Shown: positions 1-7,373, numbered from the stretch's first letter. The stretch is 11,333 nucleotides of DNA from Clostridia bacterium (GCA_900767015.1 CAAFXQ010000332.1:1-11333), one strand, 5' to 3'. Notes: a model not told the origin generated them from the sequence alone. Program-made: numbers and translations.

Positions 1-18
1 CGTGTGCTCTTCCGATCT
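1..18 (+). other. Illumina TruSeq adapter remnant
   Basis: These 18 bases, CGTGTGCTCTTCCGATCT, are identical to the 3' end of the Illumina TruSeq read-2 adapter in the orientation that ends in CTTCCGATCT. They are library contamination left at a contig end and are not genomic. Genomic sequence therefore starts at base 19, and the gene that follows is cut at its 5' end. Confidence 0.96.
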
Positions 19-2804
19 TTGATTCCATGAAGAACCAAACCCTTAAGCAAATTGAGGTTCTTATGATTGATGCGGATTCAACGGATTCTTCCGCTGAAAT
101 TATGAAAAGCTACTGCTCGGATAAGCGGTTTCATTATCATCACGTTGATAAGTACAGCTTCTCGCTTGCAAGAAATTACGGCATTTCAATCGCCAAAGGC
201 AAATATATTGCTTTCGGTGACGCCAGCGTCATTTTCACAAAAGATTTATTGGAGGATATGTACAGTAAGGCGGAAAAGGAAGACGCCGACCTTTGCGTTG
301 CACCGATGGCAAGCTCTGATATTTACGGGAAGCATATCTTCAAAAGCAGCGGCATTTTGTCGGGCCGCAAGAAAACCGATAAATTCGATACCGACTTGAT
401 ATGGAATCCGTCGGTAACCAATAAGCTTTTCAAGAGCGAAAAAATCAAACAGCTCGGGTTGGAATTCAGCGCTTTCGGCAAGGCAAGAGAAGCGGCGTTT
501 ACGCTGCCGTTTGCCTTTGAAAGTAATGTCATTGTCTGTTCGTCAAAGGGAGCGGCAAGTTATGTGATTCCTGTCATAAACAGCGGTGTGGCGGAGTTTC
601 CGATTGAGCACTATCTTGATGCTTATGAGTTTATTCTTGAACGTGCGCATGAGGCTTTCAATAAATCTTTGGAAAGCTGTGTTTCGGACTTTGACCGAAA
701 GGAACTGAAGAAAGTTTCCGTCTGCTATATTGATGAACTGATACTTAAAGAAATAACGGTTCTTCTTTACAGCTATTACCGACATTTCTGGTCTTTGGAG
801 GACGATGAAATCAAGCGGTATGTCGATATTCTCAATCAGCTGATTTCAAAGCTTTCCGGAGGAGGACGCAAGCGTCTTCATTCTATGAACAAGGATATTT
901 TTTATGACGGACGTCTTATCGATAACAAGGCGGAAATGTCCGAAAAGCCGAGAGTTACCGTCTGTATCGGAAAGAGCGAAAAAAGAGGTCATCTGCATGA
1001 AAAGAGACTCCGGATTCAGGTTTCTTCTATATTCGAACAGACGATGCCTTGTTTTGAGCTTTTGGTCGACAGCAGACTTCGGGACATTTTTCCGGAAGAA
1101 TGGGTTTCTTTCCCGAATGTCCGGTTTATTGAGGCGCAGTCGCTTGCGGAGTTCAAAGACACGGCTTTATCTGTCTGCCGCACGAAATACATTATGTACC
1201 AGGACGGATTTGCAAGATTGAATCCGAAAATATTGATGAGACATTATACGGCTCATCAAAGCGGTGAAAAATACGGCTTTACCACATCGCCGCTGACAAA
1301 ATTTGACGGTCAGAAAACAAGCGAATACTCTTTCTCGGATCTCAGTTTTTATTCCAGTATGGACACGACGAGAGTTGAGCCGGGCGACAGCATGTTTGCG
1401 CTTGATTTGTTCTTTTGCAATAAGGTGTTCCGGACAGATCACCTCAACGGCATTCATTTTTCGTTTTCGGATAATCCTGTCCGTGATATGTATAAGCTTT
1501 ATGAGCACTCCCGGTTTAAAAAGCTTTATCATCGTGGCGCATATTTGCCGTATACAGAGGAAGAAGCACTGAAGCTGCTGAAAGATGAACAGGACTGTCT
1601 GCCGCCTGACTGTAAAGTCATTTACCGTAAATATAAGTCAATTTATTTTTCGGCGGTAACCTTAAAGAAAGAAAAACAAAAAGTTGTTGAAGCCGCCAAG
1701 CGGATAAAGCGGCTTGCCGTCAACCTCATCGGACGTATTCTGGTTTTCTTCTTCAGCAAAATGCGCATCAGAAAACGAGTGTTCTTTTATACGATACGAA
1801 GTAACGGCACGCTTCTTGAAAACATTGATTCTGTTTATAAGGCGTGTGGCTGCAAAAAGGTCGTTTTTGCCAAAATGCTTCCGCATTCGCTGAAAGATAT
1901 CCTGAAGGTCAAATACTATATGCTGACAAGCAAGGTTTTGGTTACCGACGATTATTTTAAATATCTTCGCAATATCAGACTCAGACCGGAACAAAAGCTC
2001 GTTCAGCTGTGGCACGCCTGCGGAGCATTTAAGCGGTTCGGACTTGATGCGCCTTCAAAGCTTACAAGAATTGAGGAGTATAACACCCACTCGCAATATG
2101 ATGTCGTCTGTGTATCTTCCGAATACGTTCGTCAGTTTTATGCACACGCATTCGGTATTGATATCGATCTTGTTCAACCGGTCGGATCACCGCGTACCGA
2201 CGGTCTTCTTGACAGTGAGAATATCAAGAATCAAAAAGACCTGATCACGACAAAGCATCCGCTTTTAAAAAATAAAAAGGTGTATGTCTATCTTCCTACG
2301 TTCCGTGAAATGTATGGTTCAGTTGTTGATTTTGATCCGTGCATCGATTGGTCAAAGCTGAATGATGAACTTGATGACGATGAAGTATTTATTGTCGGAC
2401 GTCATCCCGTGATGAAAAAAGAATTCTTCAGCACCCATATTTATTCCCGGGTTAAAGATTATACTTTTGAGTCGACGACCGAGCTTTTAAGTGTTGCTGA
2501 TGTCGTGATAACGGACTATTCGTCCATTATATTCGATGCCGCTCTTCTGAACCGTCCTTTGGTTTTTTACTGTCCTGACTATGAAACATATGAGAGAGAT
2601 TTCTATCTCAATTATGAAAAGGATTTACCGGGTGAAATCATATACGACAGCGAAAAGCTGTTGGAAACTGTCAGGAATGCTCACGTTGACTATAACACGC
2701 AGGCGATGCAATGCTTCAAAGAGAAAGAGCTTGGGGCATGTGACGGTCATTCAACCGAGCGTGCCGCCGGAATTGTCATGGATTTACTCAACGGTCATGA
2801 TTGA
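19..2804 (+). CDS. GT2-like / CDP-glycerol glycerophosphotransferase (TagF-like) fusion, 5' partial
   Basis: Large cytoplasmic or membrane-associated protein predicted to build a teichoic-acid-like wall polymer. The first ATG (27) is not the true start. The frame is open back to the adapter and reads D-S before M-K-N-Q-T, the middle of the GT2 motif 'SI.nQT..dIEvi.iDdgStD', so roughly 30 N-terminal residues are missing. Counting from M27: residues 1-190 are a GT2-like GT-A module (IDADSTD at 14-20; ARN..I..AKGKYIAF at 48-63). Residues 308-520 look like a second, more diverged GT2-like module (SIFEQTMPCFELLVDS, then TKYIMYQDGFARLNP). A basic-hydrophobic linker follows at 555-585. Residues 585-920 are the glycerophosphotransferase module, with LWHACGAFKRFG (661-672, H663), YLPTFRE, GRHP (H793) and TDYSSIIFDAALLNRP (829-844). 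The two histidines match those important in TagF enzymes. In family terms this module transfers glycerol-phosphate units from CDP-glycerol. Module 1 keeps only the first Asp of its DXD (DAS, 65-67), and its expected ED pair reads EA, so it may be inactive. The exact polymer is unknown. Confidence 0.88.
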
Positions 2805-2827
2805 CTTTTATACAAAATTTTACATTT

Positions 2828-2862
2828 CAGCCGACGTGTTTATTTCACGGCGGCTGTTTTTT
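2828..2862 (+). terminator. Rho-independent terminator after the TagF-like gene
   Basis: An 11-bp stem with one mismatch (CAGCCGACGTG at 2828-2838 against CACGGCGGCTG at 2846-2856) encloses a 7-nt loop and is followed directly by six T (2857-2862). It lies 24 nt after the stop codon, so the wall-polymer gene is transcriptionally separated from spoIVB. Confidence 0.9.
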
Positions 2863-2930
2863 CGGCTCATTTTACCGATAATAATCGTTTTGGTTTTGCC
2901 TAAATTATAATTGCGATTCAAAAGTCGCAT

Positions 2931-2937
2931 GGAGGTG
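2931..2937 (+). promoter_or_regulatory. Ribosome binding site that fixes the spoIVB start
   Basis: GGAGGTG lies 9 nt before the ATG at 2947. This selects ATG 2947 over the in-frame TTG at 2911 and ATG at 2929, both of which lie upstream of the Shine-Dalgarno sequence. I saw no convincing promoter between the preceding terminator and this site. Confidence 0.88.
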
Positions 2938-2946
2938 AAAACAAAA

Positions 2947-4155
2947 ATGAAATTTTTAAAAGCCTTGAGAATCCTAAGCTTGTTCGTTGTTACTTCGTTG
3001 CTTATTCTGATGGTATACGGATTTTATTCGGTGCCCGATGAGCTTCACCAACTGACAAATGAAAAAATAAGCGTAAACGGGCTGTTCACGGTCAGATATG
3101 AAGATGAGGACGTATTAAAAAGAGAATCCAATAACAGCAGCAGTTACACCGTTAAAATCAGTCTTTTCAATGCCATACCGATTAAAAAATCAACCGTGAC
3201 TGTCGGCAAAAGACAGTATGCGGTGGTTTCGGGCACAATATTCGGACTCAGGATATATACCGACGGGGTTTTAATCGTCGGAACGCAGGAAATTGAAACA
3301 GCAAACGGCAAAATCAATCCGGCACAGGCGGCCGGCATCAAAAAAGGCGATCGAATCATTTCAATAAACGGAGAGAAGGTCAGCAGCTGCGAAAGTGTGT
3401 CGGAAAAACTGAGCAGTGCGGGAGGAAATCCGGTAACGATTGTCATACGAAGAAATAATAATGATATGACGGCTACCTTAGTTCCGGCGTATTCAGTTGC
3501 TGAGCAAAAATACAGAGCCGGTTTGTGGATAAAAGACAGTGCAGCCGGAATCGGCACCCTGACATTTTATGATAAGGATACCGGAATGTTTGCCGGGCTC
3601 GGTCATGCCGTCTGCGATACGGATACGGGAGATATTTTACCGATGGCGTACGGAGACACCGTCAAAGCCTCTATCTGCGGATGCTACAAGGGAAAATCGG
3701 GACAGGCGGGGGAGCTTTGCGGAACGTTTACCTCTGAGACAACGGGGATTTTAATTGAAAACAATACCTTGGGTGTTTACGGAAGCTTTTTAACGGGAAA
3801 AACGGAAGGAAAACTTACCCCGGTGGCACTTGAAAGCGAAGTAAAAACAGGAAAAGCAGAAATCATTTCAACCGTTGATGAGAGCGGACCTCAGAAATTC
3901 GAAATCAACATTATAAAAATCAATAAAAACGACAGCGGACATCGAAATATGATCATCGAAATCTGCGATAAAACTCTTCTGAATAAAACCGGCGGTATTG
4001 TGCAGGGCATGAGCGGAAGTCCGATCATTCAAAACGGAATGCTTGTCGGAGCGGTAACCCACGTTTTTGTGAATGATCCGAAAAAAGGTTATGCGGTTTT
4101 TGCCGCCGATATGATGGAAGAAATACAGACTATAAAAATGCAGGCGGCAAGTTAA
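2947..4155 (+). CDS. spoIVB: SpoIVB peptidase (sporulation stage IV protein B, S55 family)
   Basis: Membrane-anchored serine protease of 402 residues; the Bacillus protein is about 426. In Bacillus it is made in the forespore, secreted into the intermembrane space, and triggers the SpoIVFA/SpoIVFB checkpoint that activates sigma-K. Seen here: an N-terminal membrane or signal-anchor segment (about residues 7-27); a SpoIVB-type N-terminal region; a PDZ domain (about 105-178, including NPAQAAGIKKGDRIISINGE); and the S55 peptidase domain (about 190-392). The catalytic triad is intact by motif: His220 in GLGHAVCDTDTG, Asp341 15 residues before the serine, and Ser356 in GGIVQGMSGSPI. The C-terminal GAVTHVFVNDP block is also typical. 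Start chosen from the GGAGGTG site. In most spore-formers spo0A follows this gene, often with recN upstream; neither is here. Its upstream neighbour is terminated and the next gene is on the opposite strand, so it is probably monocistronic. Confidence 0.96.
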   Translation: MKFLKALRILSLFVVTSLLILMVYGFYSVPDELHQLTNEKISVNGLFTVRYEDEDVLKRESNNSSSYTVKISLFNAIPIKKSTVTVGKRQYAVVSGTIFGLRIYTDGVLIVGTQEIETANGKINPAQAAGIKKGDRIISINGEKVSSCESVSEKLSSAGGNPVTIVIRRNNNDMTATLVPAYSVAEQKYRAGLWIKDSAAGIGTLTFYDKDTGMFAGLGHAVCDTDTGDILPMAYGDTVKASICGCYKGKSGQAGELCGTFTSETTGILIENNTLGVYGSFLTGKTEGKLTPVALESEVKTGKAEIISTVDESGPQKFEINIIKINKNDSGHRNMIIEICDKTLLNKTGGIVQGMSGSPIIQNGMLVGAVTHVFVNDPKKGYAVFAADMMEEIQTIKMQAAS

Positions 4156-4192
4156 GGAAGCTGTGCTACGTTGGTTCAAAGACTCATAAAAT

Positions 4193-4220
4193 AAAAAAGC
4201 CATGCGGAAAACCGCACAGC
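4193..4220 (-). terminator. Second (distal) rho-independent terminator of the ferredoxin gene
   Basis: Read on the minus strand, a 9-bp stem (GCTGTGCGG against CCGCATGGC, including two G-T pairs) closes a TTTT loop and is followed by six T and more T-rich sequence (plus-strand A run at 4193-4198). There is no T run on the plus strand, so it should stop leftward transcription only. Confidence 0.75.
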
Positions 4221-4236
4221 AAAACAGAAAAAGAAT

Positions 4237-4262
4237 AACAGGGTCGCCATGGCAACCCTGTT
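4237..4262 (-). terminator. First (proximal) terminator of the ferredoxin gene
   Basis: Perfect 8-bp arms AACAGGGT (4237-4244) and ACCCTGTT (4255-4262) enclose the palindrome GCCATGGC, so the stem can extend past a single C-A mismatch. The leftward tail reads ATTCTTTTTCTG. The rightward tail, AATTTATG, is weaker; this hairpin may still be the only structure available to stop spoIVB transcripts. It begins 12 nt after the ferredoxin stop. Confidence 0.8.
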
Positions 4263-4274
4263 AATTTATGCCGA

Positions 4275-4445
4275 TTAGCCCTCGCTGATTGCACTTACGG
4301 GGCAACCGTCTGCACAAGCGCCGCATTCGATGCAGGAATCAGCATCAATAACGTACTGACCGTCGCCTTCGCTGATTGCGCCGACAGGGCAGCCGTCTGC
4401 GCAGGAACCGCAGGAAATGCAATCGCCGCTAATTACGTATGCCAT
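4275..4445 (-). CDS. 2[4Fe-4S] ferredoxin, clostridial type
   Basis: Small soluble electron carrier of 56 residues, the usual size for clostridial-type ferredoxins, beginning MAYVISGDC. It has two complete cluster motifs: C9-x2-C12-x2-C15-x3-C19-P, then C38-x2-C41-x2-C44-x3-C48-P. In the family, the first three Cys of each motif plus the fourth of the other hold the two clusters at low potential, serving pyruvate:ferredoxin oxidoreductase, hydrogenase and similar enzymes. Two ATGs are possible on the minus strand, at 4451 and 4445. AAGGAGG (4454-4460) is 8 nt from the ATG at 4445 but only 2 nt from that at 4451, so 4445 is chosen. The gene is alone on its strand, with its own promoter and two terminators. 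It is divergent from the GH89 gene and convergent with spoIVB. The physiological partner cannot be told from the context. Confidence 0.97.
   Translation of the reverse strand: MAYVISGDCISCGSCADGCPVGAISEGDGQYVIDADSCIECGACADGCPVSAISEG
4279..4422 (-). repeat. Internal 87-bp-period duplication of the ferredoxin gene
   Basis: The two cluster-binding halves are still recognisably similar as DNA with an 87-base (29-codon) offset, for example TCGCTGATTGC at 4282-4292 and 4369-4379. At the protein level both end CADGCPV-(G/S)-AISEG. This is the well-known ancestral duplication of this ferredoxin family and not a recent insertion. Confidence 0.75.
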
Positions 4446-4453
4446 CGTCATAA

Positions 4454-4460
4454 CCTCCTT
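4454..4460 (-). promoter_or_regulatory. Ribosome binding site of the ferredoxin gene
   Basis: On the minus strand AAGGAGG is a near-perfect Shine-Dalgarno sequence. Its spacing (8 nt to the ATG at 4445, 2 nt to the ATG at 4451) decides the start codon. Confidence 0.88.
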
Positions 4461-4475
4461 AAATCGATTTAGTTC

Positions 4476-4503
4476 ATTTTATCATAAATTATGAAAATAT
4501 CAA
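4476..4503 (-). promoter_or_regulatory. Sigma-A-like promoter of the ferredoxin gene
   Basis: On the minus strand, TTGATA (-35, plus coordinates 4498-4503) is separated by 16 nt from TAAAAT (-10, 4476-4481). Each box has five of six consensus bases. Transcription would start near 4469, about 9 nt before the AAGGAGG site. Confidence 0.7.
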
Positions 4504-4531
4504 GTACCAAATACAGGTTTTAACTGAAAAG

Positions 4532-4565
4532 TTGAAATTTTTTTGAAAATAATTCGAATTTCAAA
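4532..4565. repeat. TTGAAA inverted/direct repeat cluster in the divergent intergenic region
   Basis: TTGAAATT (4532-4539) is repeated in inverted form as AATTTCAA (4557-4564), giving perfect 8-bp arms. A third copy, TTTGAAA (4542-4548), is a dyad with TTTCAAA (4559-4565). The cluster sits between the two divergent promoters. It could be a regulator-binding site or simply chance in AT-rich DNA. Confidence 0.35.
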
Positions 4566-4615
4566 TCAAAAAGACGGGAATTTTGAAGAAAGAAATAGAT
4601 TTTATTCGTTTTTTG

Positions 4616-4644
4616 TTGACTATTTGCACTTTTTCTATTAAAAT
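4616..4644 (+). promoter_or_regulatory. Sigma-A-like promoter of the GH89 gene
   Basis: TTGACT (4616-4621), a 17-nt spacer and TAAAAT (4639-4644) form a near-consensus vegetative promoter. Transcription would begin near 4651, leaving a leader of about 25 nt. The position rules out translation from the in-frame TTG at 4583. Confidence 0.82.
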
Positions 4645-4662
4645 CATCAAGAATGTTATATC

Positions 4663-4666
4663 GGAG
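4663..4666 (+). promoter_or_regulatory. Ribosome binding site that fixes the GH89 start
   Basis: GGAG lies 9 nt before the ATG at 4676. The in-frame ATG at 4667 directly abuts it and is therefore unlikely to be used. Confidence 0.78.
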
Positions 4667-4675
4667 ATGATTTAC

Positions 4676-7285
4676 ATGGGCGCAAATCCAATTAAAATCG
4701 AAAAAAACATGGTTTTTTCAAACACAAATAACGAAGATGTCTACAAAGCGTTTGACGGGAAATCGAGAACCAAGTGGGTCGGTAAGTCCTATCCCGGATA
4801 TATCGATATCTCGCTCGGCTGTTATTATCAGATAAAGAAAGTTTCGGTGCAAACCAATAAGGACGGGTATTGTCTGTTTGCCGTTTATGCCAGTACGGAC
4901 GGTATAAATTTTGAAGAGAAGCTTATACAGGACAGCGAGATTTTGTGCAAAGGTCTCTATTCGTTTGACTGTGATTTCAAGTCATGTGCACTTCGTATCT
5001 ATATAAAATATGTTTCATCGTCCGATTGTATTTGTCTGAAAAATGTTTCCGTGTGCGGAAATAAGCTTGACGAAGAACTGGTAAAACCTGCGGTTGATTT
5101 CCCGCAGGATTATTCCGAAAGCCCATATAACAGGCAACTGACCGTTAAAGACACGGTTGACGAGCTGCACGCTTTGGTCGGACGGACAATCGGTACCGAA
5201 TACAGCGATTGCTTTTTATTTGAAATTGATGATATCGGCGGCGAGTATTTTACAATCAGTGACTGTGACGGAAAGATTAAAATTCAGGCAAACAGCGGCG
5301 TAAATGCTGCTGCGGGTCTGAATTATTACTATAAAGAGTTCTGCGATGTTCACCTTTCACAGGTGGGAAACAATATCATAATGCCGGAAAAATTGCCTGC
5401 TGTCGGAAAAAGCATATGCCGAAAGACTCCGTTTCATGTCCGGTATTCCTATAATTATTGCGCTTTGTCTTATACAATGGCGTTCTGGCAGGGGGACGAA
5501 TGGCAGAAAGAGCTTGACAGACTGGCCTTGCAGGGCGTGAATGTTGTTCTTGACATTACTGCTGTTGAGGAAGTTTACAGAAGATTTTTGCTGAAGCTCG
5601 GCTACAACATGAATGAGATTAAAGCCTTTATTACCGGTCCTGCCTATTACGCGTGGTTCAATATGGCGAATATTTTCGGTGTAGGCGGCCCTCTTCCTGA
5701 CGGCTTTTTTGAAAAGCATACCGAACTTGCAAGAAAGAATCATCTTTTCATGCGCAAAATGGGAATGCAGCCCGTATTACAAGGCTATTCGGGAATGGTG
5801 CCGGTTGATATCAAAAAGCATATTCCCAATGCATCGGTTATTCCGCAGGGAAAATGGAATGCGCTTGACAGACCGTATATGCTGAAAACCGACAGTGAAA
5901 CATACAGTAAGCTTGCCCGTTTGTTTTATCGGTGCCAGAAAGATGTTTTCGGAGATGTGTCTCATTTTTACGCAACCGATCCTTTCCATGAGGGCGGCAA
6001 AAGCGGAAGAATGAAAGTTGAAAATGTGGGCAGACAAATTATGGCTTCCATTCTTGAAGCCGATCCCGAGGGAATCTGGATCATTCAATCCTGGGGAGAA
6101 AATCCTTCGAAACAGCTACTGAACGGAATCGGTGAGAATAAAAAGCACGCCCTCATACTTGATCTCTATGCTGAAAAAAAGCCGAGATGGAAGGATTATC
6201 TCGGGAAGGAATTTTTGTCAACCCCCTGGGTTTACTGTATGCTCAATAACTTTGGCGGACGAATGGGACTGCACGGACACCTCAGGACGATTGCAAACGA
6301 AATTGCCGCCGCATACGAACAAGCGGATTGCATGAGCGGTATCGGCATCACCCCGGAAGCCACCTTTTCCAATCCGATCATTTACGATCTGTTTTTTGAA
6401 ACCGCATGGTCTCAAAGCGGAAAACCTGAACCGATTGATTTGAACGAGTGGCTGAAAGGCTATGCAAAAAGGCGCTACGGAAGCTGCAGTGAAAAAATGT
6501 ACGAGTCGCTTCTTCTTTTAAACGATACGGTTTATAACCCGGAACTTAACGAAAACGGAGAAGGCGCTCCCGAGTCGATTGTCAACGCAAGACCGTCTTT
6601 TCAGGTCAAGTCTGCCTCGACATGGGGAAACAACGTTGTAGCTTACGATAAAGCAGAATTTGAAAAGGCCGTTTCGCTTTTTGCCGGATGCTATGACGAA
6701 TGTAAAGATTTTGACGGATATATGTTCGATCTTGTCGATTTATTAAAGCAAGTAATCTCCAATACGGCCGCCGAATATCAAAAGAATATGATCGCCGCTT
6801 ACAAGAATAAAGACCTGATAGAATTTATGAAAGTCAGTGACAAATTTATAGCGATGATAAAATTTAACGACGAGCTGCTTTCGAGAAGAAAAGAGTTTCT
6901 TTTGGGTACCTGGCTCAATCAGGCGAAGAATCTTGCAAACGGATTTGACGAGTTCACGAAACATATTTTTGAATTTAACGCCCGTGCGCTTATCACAACA
7001 TGGGCAGGTTCACGAGCGGCGGCCAACGAGGGAGGACTTGCGGATTATTCCAATAAACAATGGTCGGGACTGACGGCTGATTTCTATTTAATGAGATGGG
7101 AAAAATGGATAGAAAACGGTATTTCTGCGTTGTCGGGCAATCCGAGTGAAAATATTGACTGGTTTAAGCTTGAAAACAAATGGACGTGGCAACGAAACGA
7201 GTATCCCGATACCCCGACGCAATTGCGTTATCCGGAAGATGTCAATACAGTCTTGAATCAGTATAATTTCAGCAGTTCACGATAA
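4676..7285 (+). CDS. Alpha-N-acetylglucosaminidase (NAGLU-like, GH89) with F5/8-type domain
   Basis: Exo-glycosidase of 869 residues predicted to release terminal alpha-linked GlcNAc. Known GH89 substrates include heparan-type glycans for human NAGLU and GlcNAc-alpha-1,4-Gal mucin caps for the Clostridium perfringens enzyme. Domains: F5/8 type C (CBM32-like) module about 10-128 (AFDGKSRTKW, PGYIDISLG); NAGLU N-terminal domain about 160-240; (beta/alpha)8 catalytic domain about 250-590; helical C-terminal domain about 600-865 with the GH89-like QWSGLTADFYLMRWEKW block. Retaining catalytic pair: Glu439 in ATDPFHEGG (acid/base) and Glu561 in GITPEATFSN (nucleophile), matching human Glu316 and Glu446. 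The ATG at 4676 is chosen because promoter and GGAG site both lie upstream of it. From this start there is no signal peptide, membrane segment or sortase motif, so the enzyme appears cytoplasmic, which is unusual for a gut GH89 carrying a binding module. No terminator separates it from holB, 88 nt downstream. Family assignment is firm; substrate is inferred. Confidence 0.94.
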   Translation: MGANPIKIEKNMVFSNTNNEDVYKAFDGKSRTKWVGKSYPGYIDISLGCYYQIKKVSVQTNKDGYCLFAVYASTDGINFEEKLIQDSEILCKGLYSFDCDFKSCALRIYIKYVSSSDCICLKNVSVCGNKLDEELVKPAVDFPQDYSESPYNRQLTVKDTVDELHALVGRTIGTEYSDCFLFEIDDIGGEYFTISDCDGKIKIQANSGVNAAAGLNYYYKEFCDVHLSQVGNNIIMPEKLPAVGKSICRKTPFHVRYSYNYCALSYTMAFWQGDEWQKELDRLALQGVNVVLDITAVEEVYRRFLLKLGYNMNEIKAFITGPAYYAWFNMANIFGVGGPLPDGFFEKHTELARKNHLFMRKMGMQPVLQGYSGMVPVDIKKHIPNASVIPQGKWNALDRPYMLKTDSETYSKLARLFYRCQKDVFGDVSHFYATDPFHEGGKSGRMKVENVGRQIMASILEADPEGIWIIQSWGENPSKQLLNGIGENKKHALILDLYAEKKPRWKDYLGKEFLSTPWVYCMLNNFGGRMGLHGHLRTIANEIAAAYEQADCMSGIGITPEATFSNPIIYDLFFETAWSQSGKPEPIDLNEWLKGYAKRRYGSCSEKMYESLLLLNDTVYNPELNENGEGAPESIVNARPSFQVKSASTWGNNVVAYDKAEFEKAVSLFAGCYDECKDFDGYMFDLVDLLKQVISNTAAEYQKNMIAAYKNKDLIEFMKVSDKFIAMIKFNDELLSRRKEFLLGTWLNQAKNLANGFDEFTKHIFEFNARALITTWAGSRAAANEGGLADYSNKQWSGLTADFYLMRWEKWIENGISALSGNPSENIDWFKLENKWTWQRNEYPDTPTQLRYPEDVNTVLNQYNFSSSR

Positions 7286-7290
7286 AACAG

Positions 7291-7319
7291 TTGTTATTTT
7301 TTGCGATTTGTTGTATAAT
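7291..7319 (+). promoter_or_regulatory. Sigma-A-like promoter of the holB-ricT operon
   Basis: TTGTTA (7291-7296), a 17-nt spacer and a perfect TATAAT (7314-7319) lie just after the GH89 stop codon. Expected start of transcription is near 7326, about 48 nt before the holB start. Confidence 0.78.
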
Positions 7320-7361
7320 AAAAAATATCGTGTTTAACTGTATTTCATTTTCGTTTTTTGC

Positions 7362-7366
7362 GGAGG
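7362..7366 (+). promoter_or_regulatory. Ribosome binding site supporting the GTG start of holB
   Basis: GGAGG is 7 nt before the GTG at 7374. No ATG is placed as well, so the GTG start is accepted. Confidence 0.85.
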
Positions 7367-7373
7367 ATAAAGC

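Noticed and set aside
1167..2015. Minus-strand open frames of 117-121 codons inside the TagF-like gene.
   Set aside because: They lie wholly within a well-supported gene and show low-complexity basic translations without family motifs.
2581..2910. A plus-strand open frame of 109 codons overlapping the end of the TagF-like gene.
   Set aside because: It runs straight through the strong terminator hairpin, and its first part overlaps the conserved TagF C-terminus in another frame.
2906..2911. TATAAT upstream of spoIVB as a sigma-A promoter.
   Set aside because: No acceptable -35 element lies 16-18 nt upstream. A forespore sigma-F/G promoter is expected biologically, but I could not identify one with confidence.
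2912..2929. Short hairpin (TGCGA...TCGCA) just before the spoIVB ribosome site.
   Set aside because: Only 5 bp with an 8-nt loop; no T run and too weak to call a terminator or riboswitch.
2911..2946. In-frame TTG at 2911 and ATG at 2929 as alternative spoIVB starts.
   Set aside because: The GGAGGTG ribosome site lies downstream of both, and ATG 2947 has correct spacing to it and gives a normal N-terminal membrane segment.
5357..6088. Minus-strand open frames of 103-128 codons inside the GH89 gene.
   Set aside because: Antisense shadows of a conserved catalytic domain, with no motifs or start signals.
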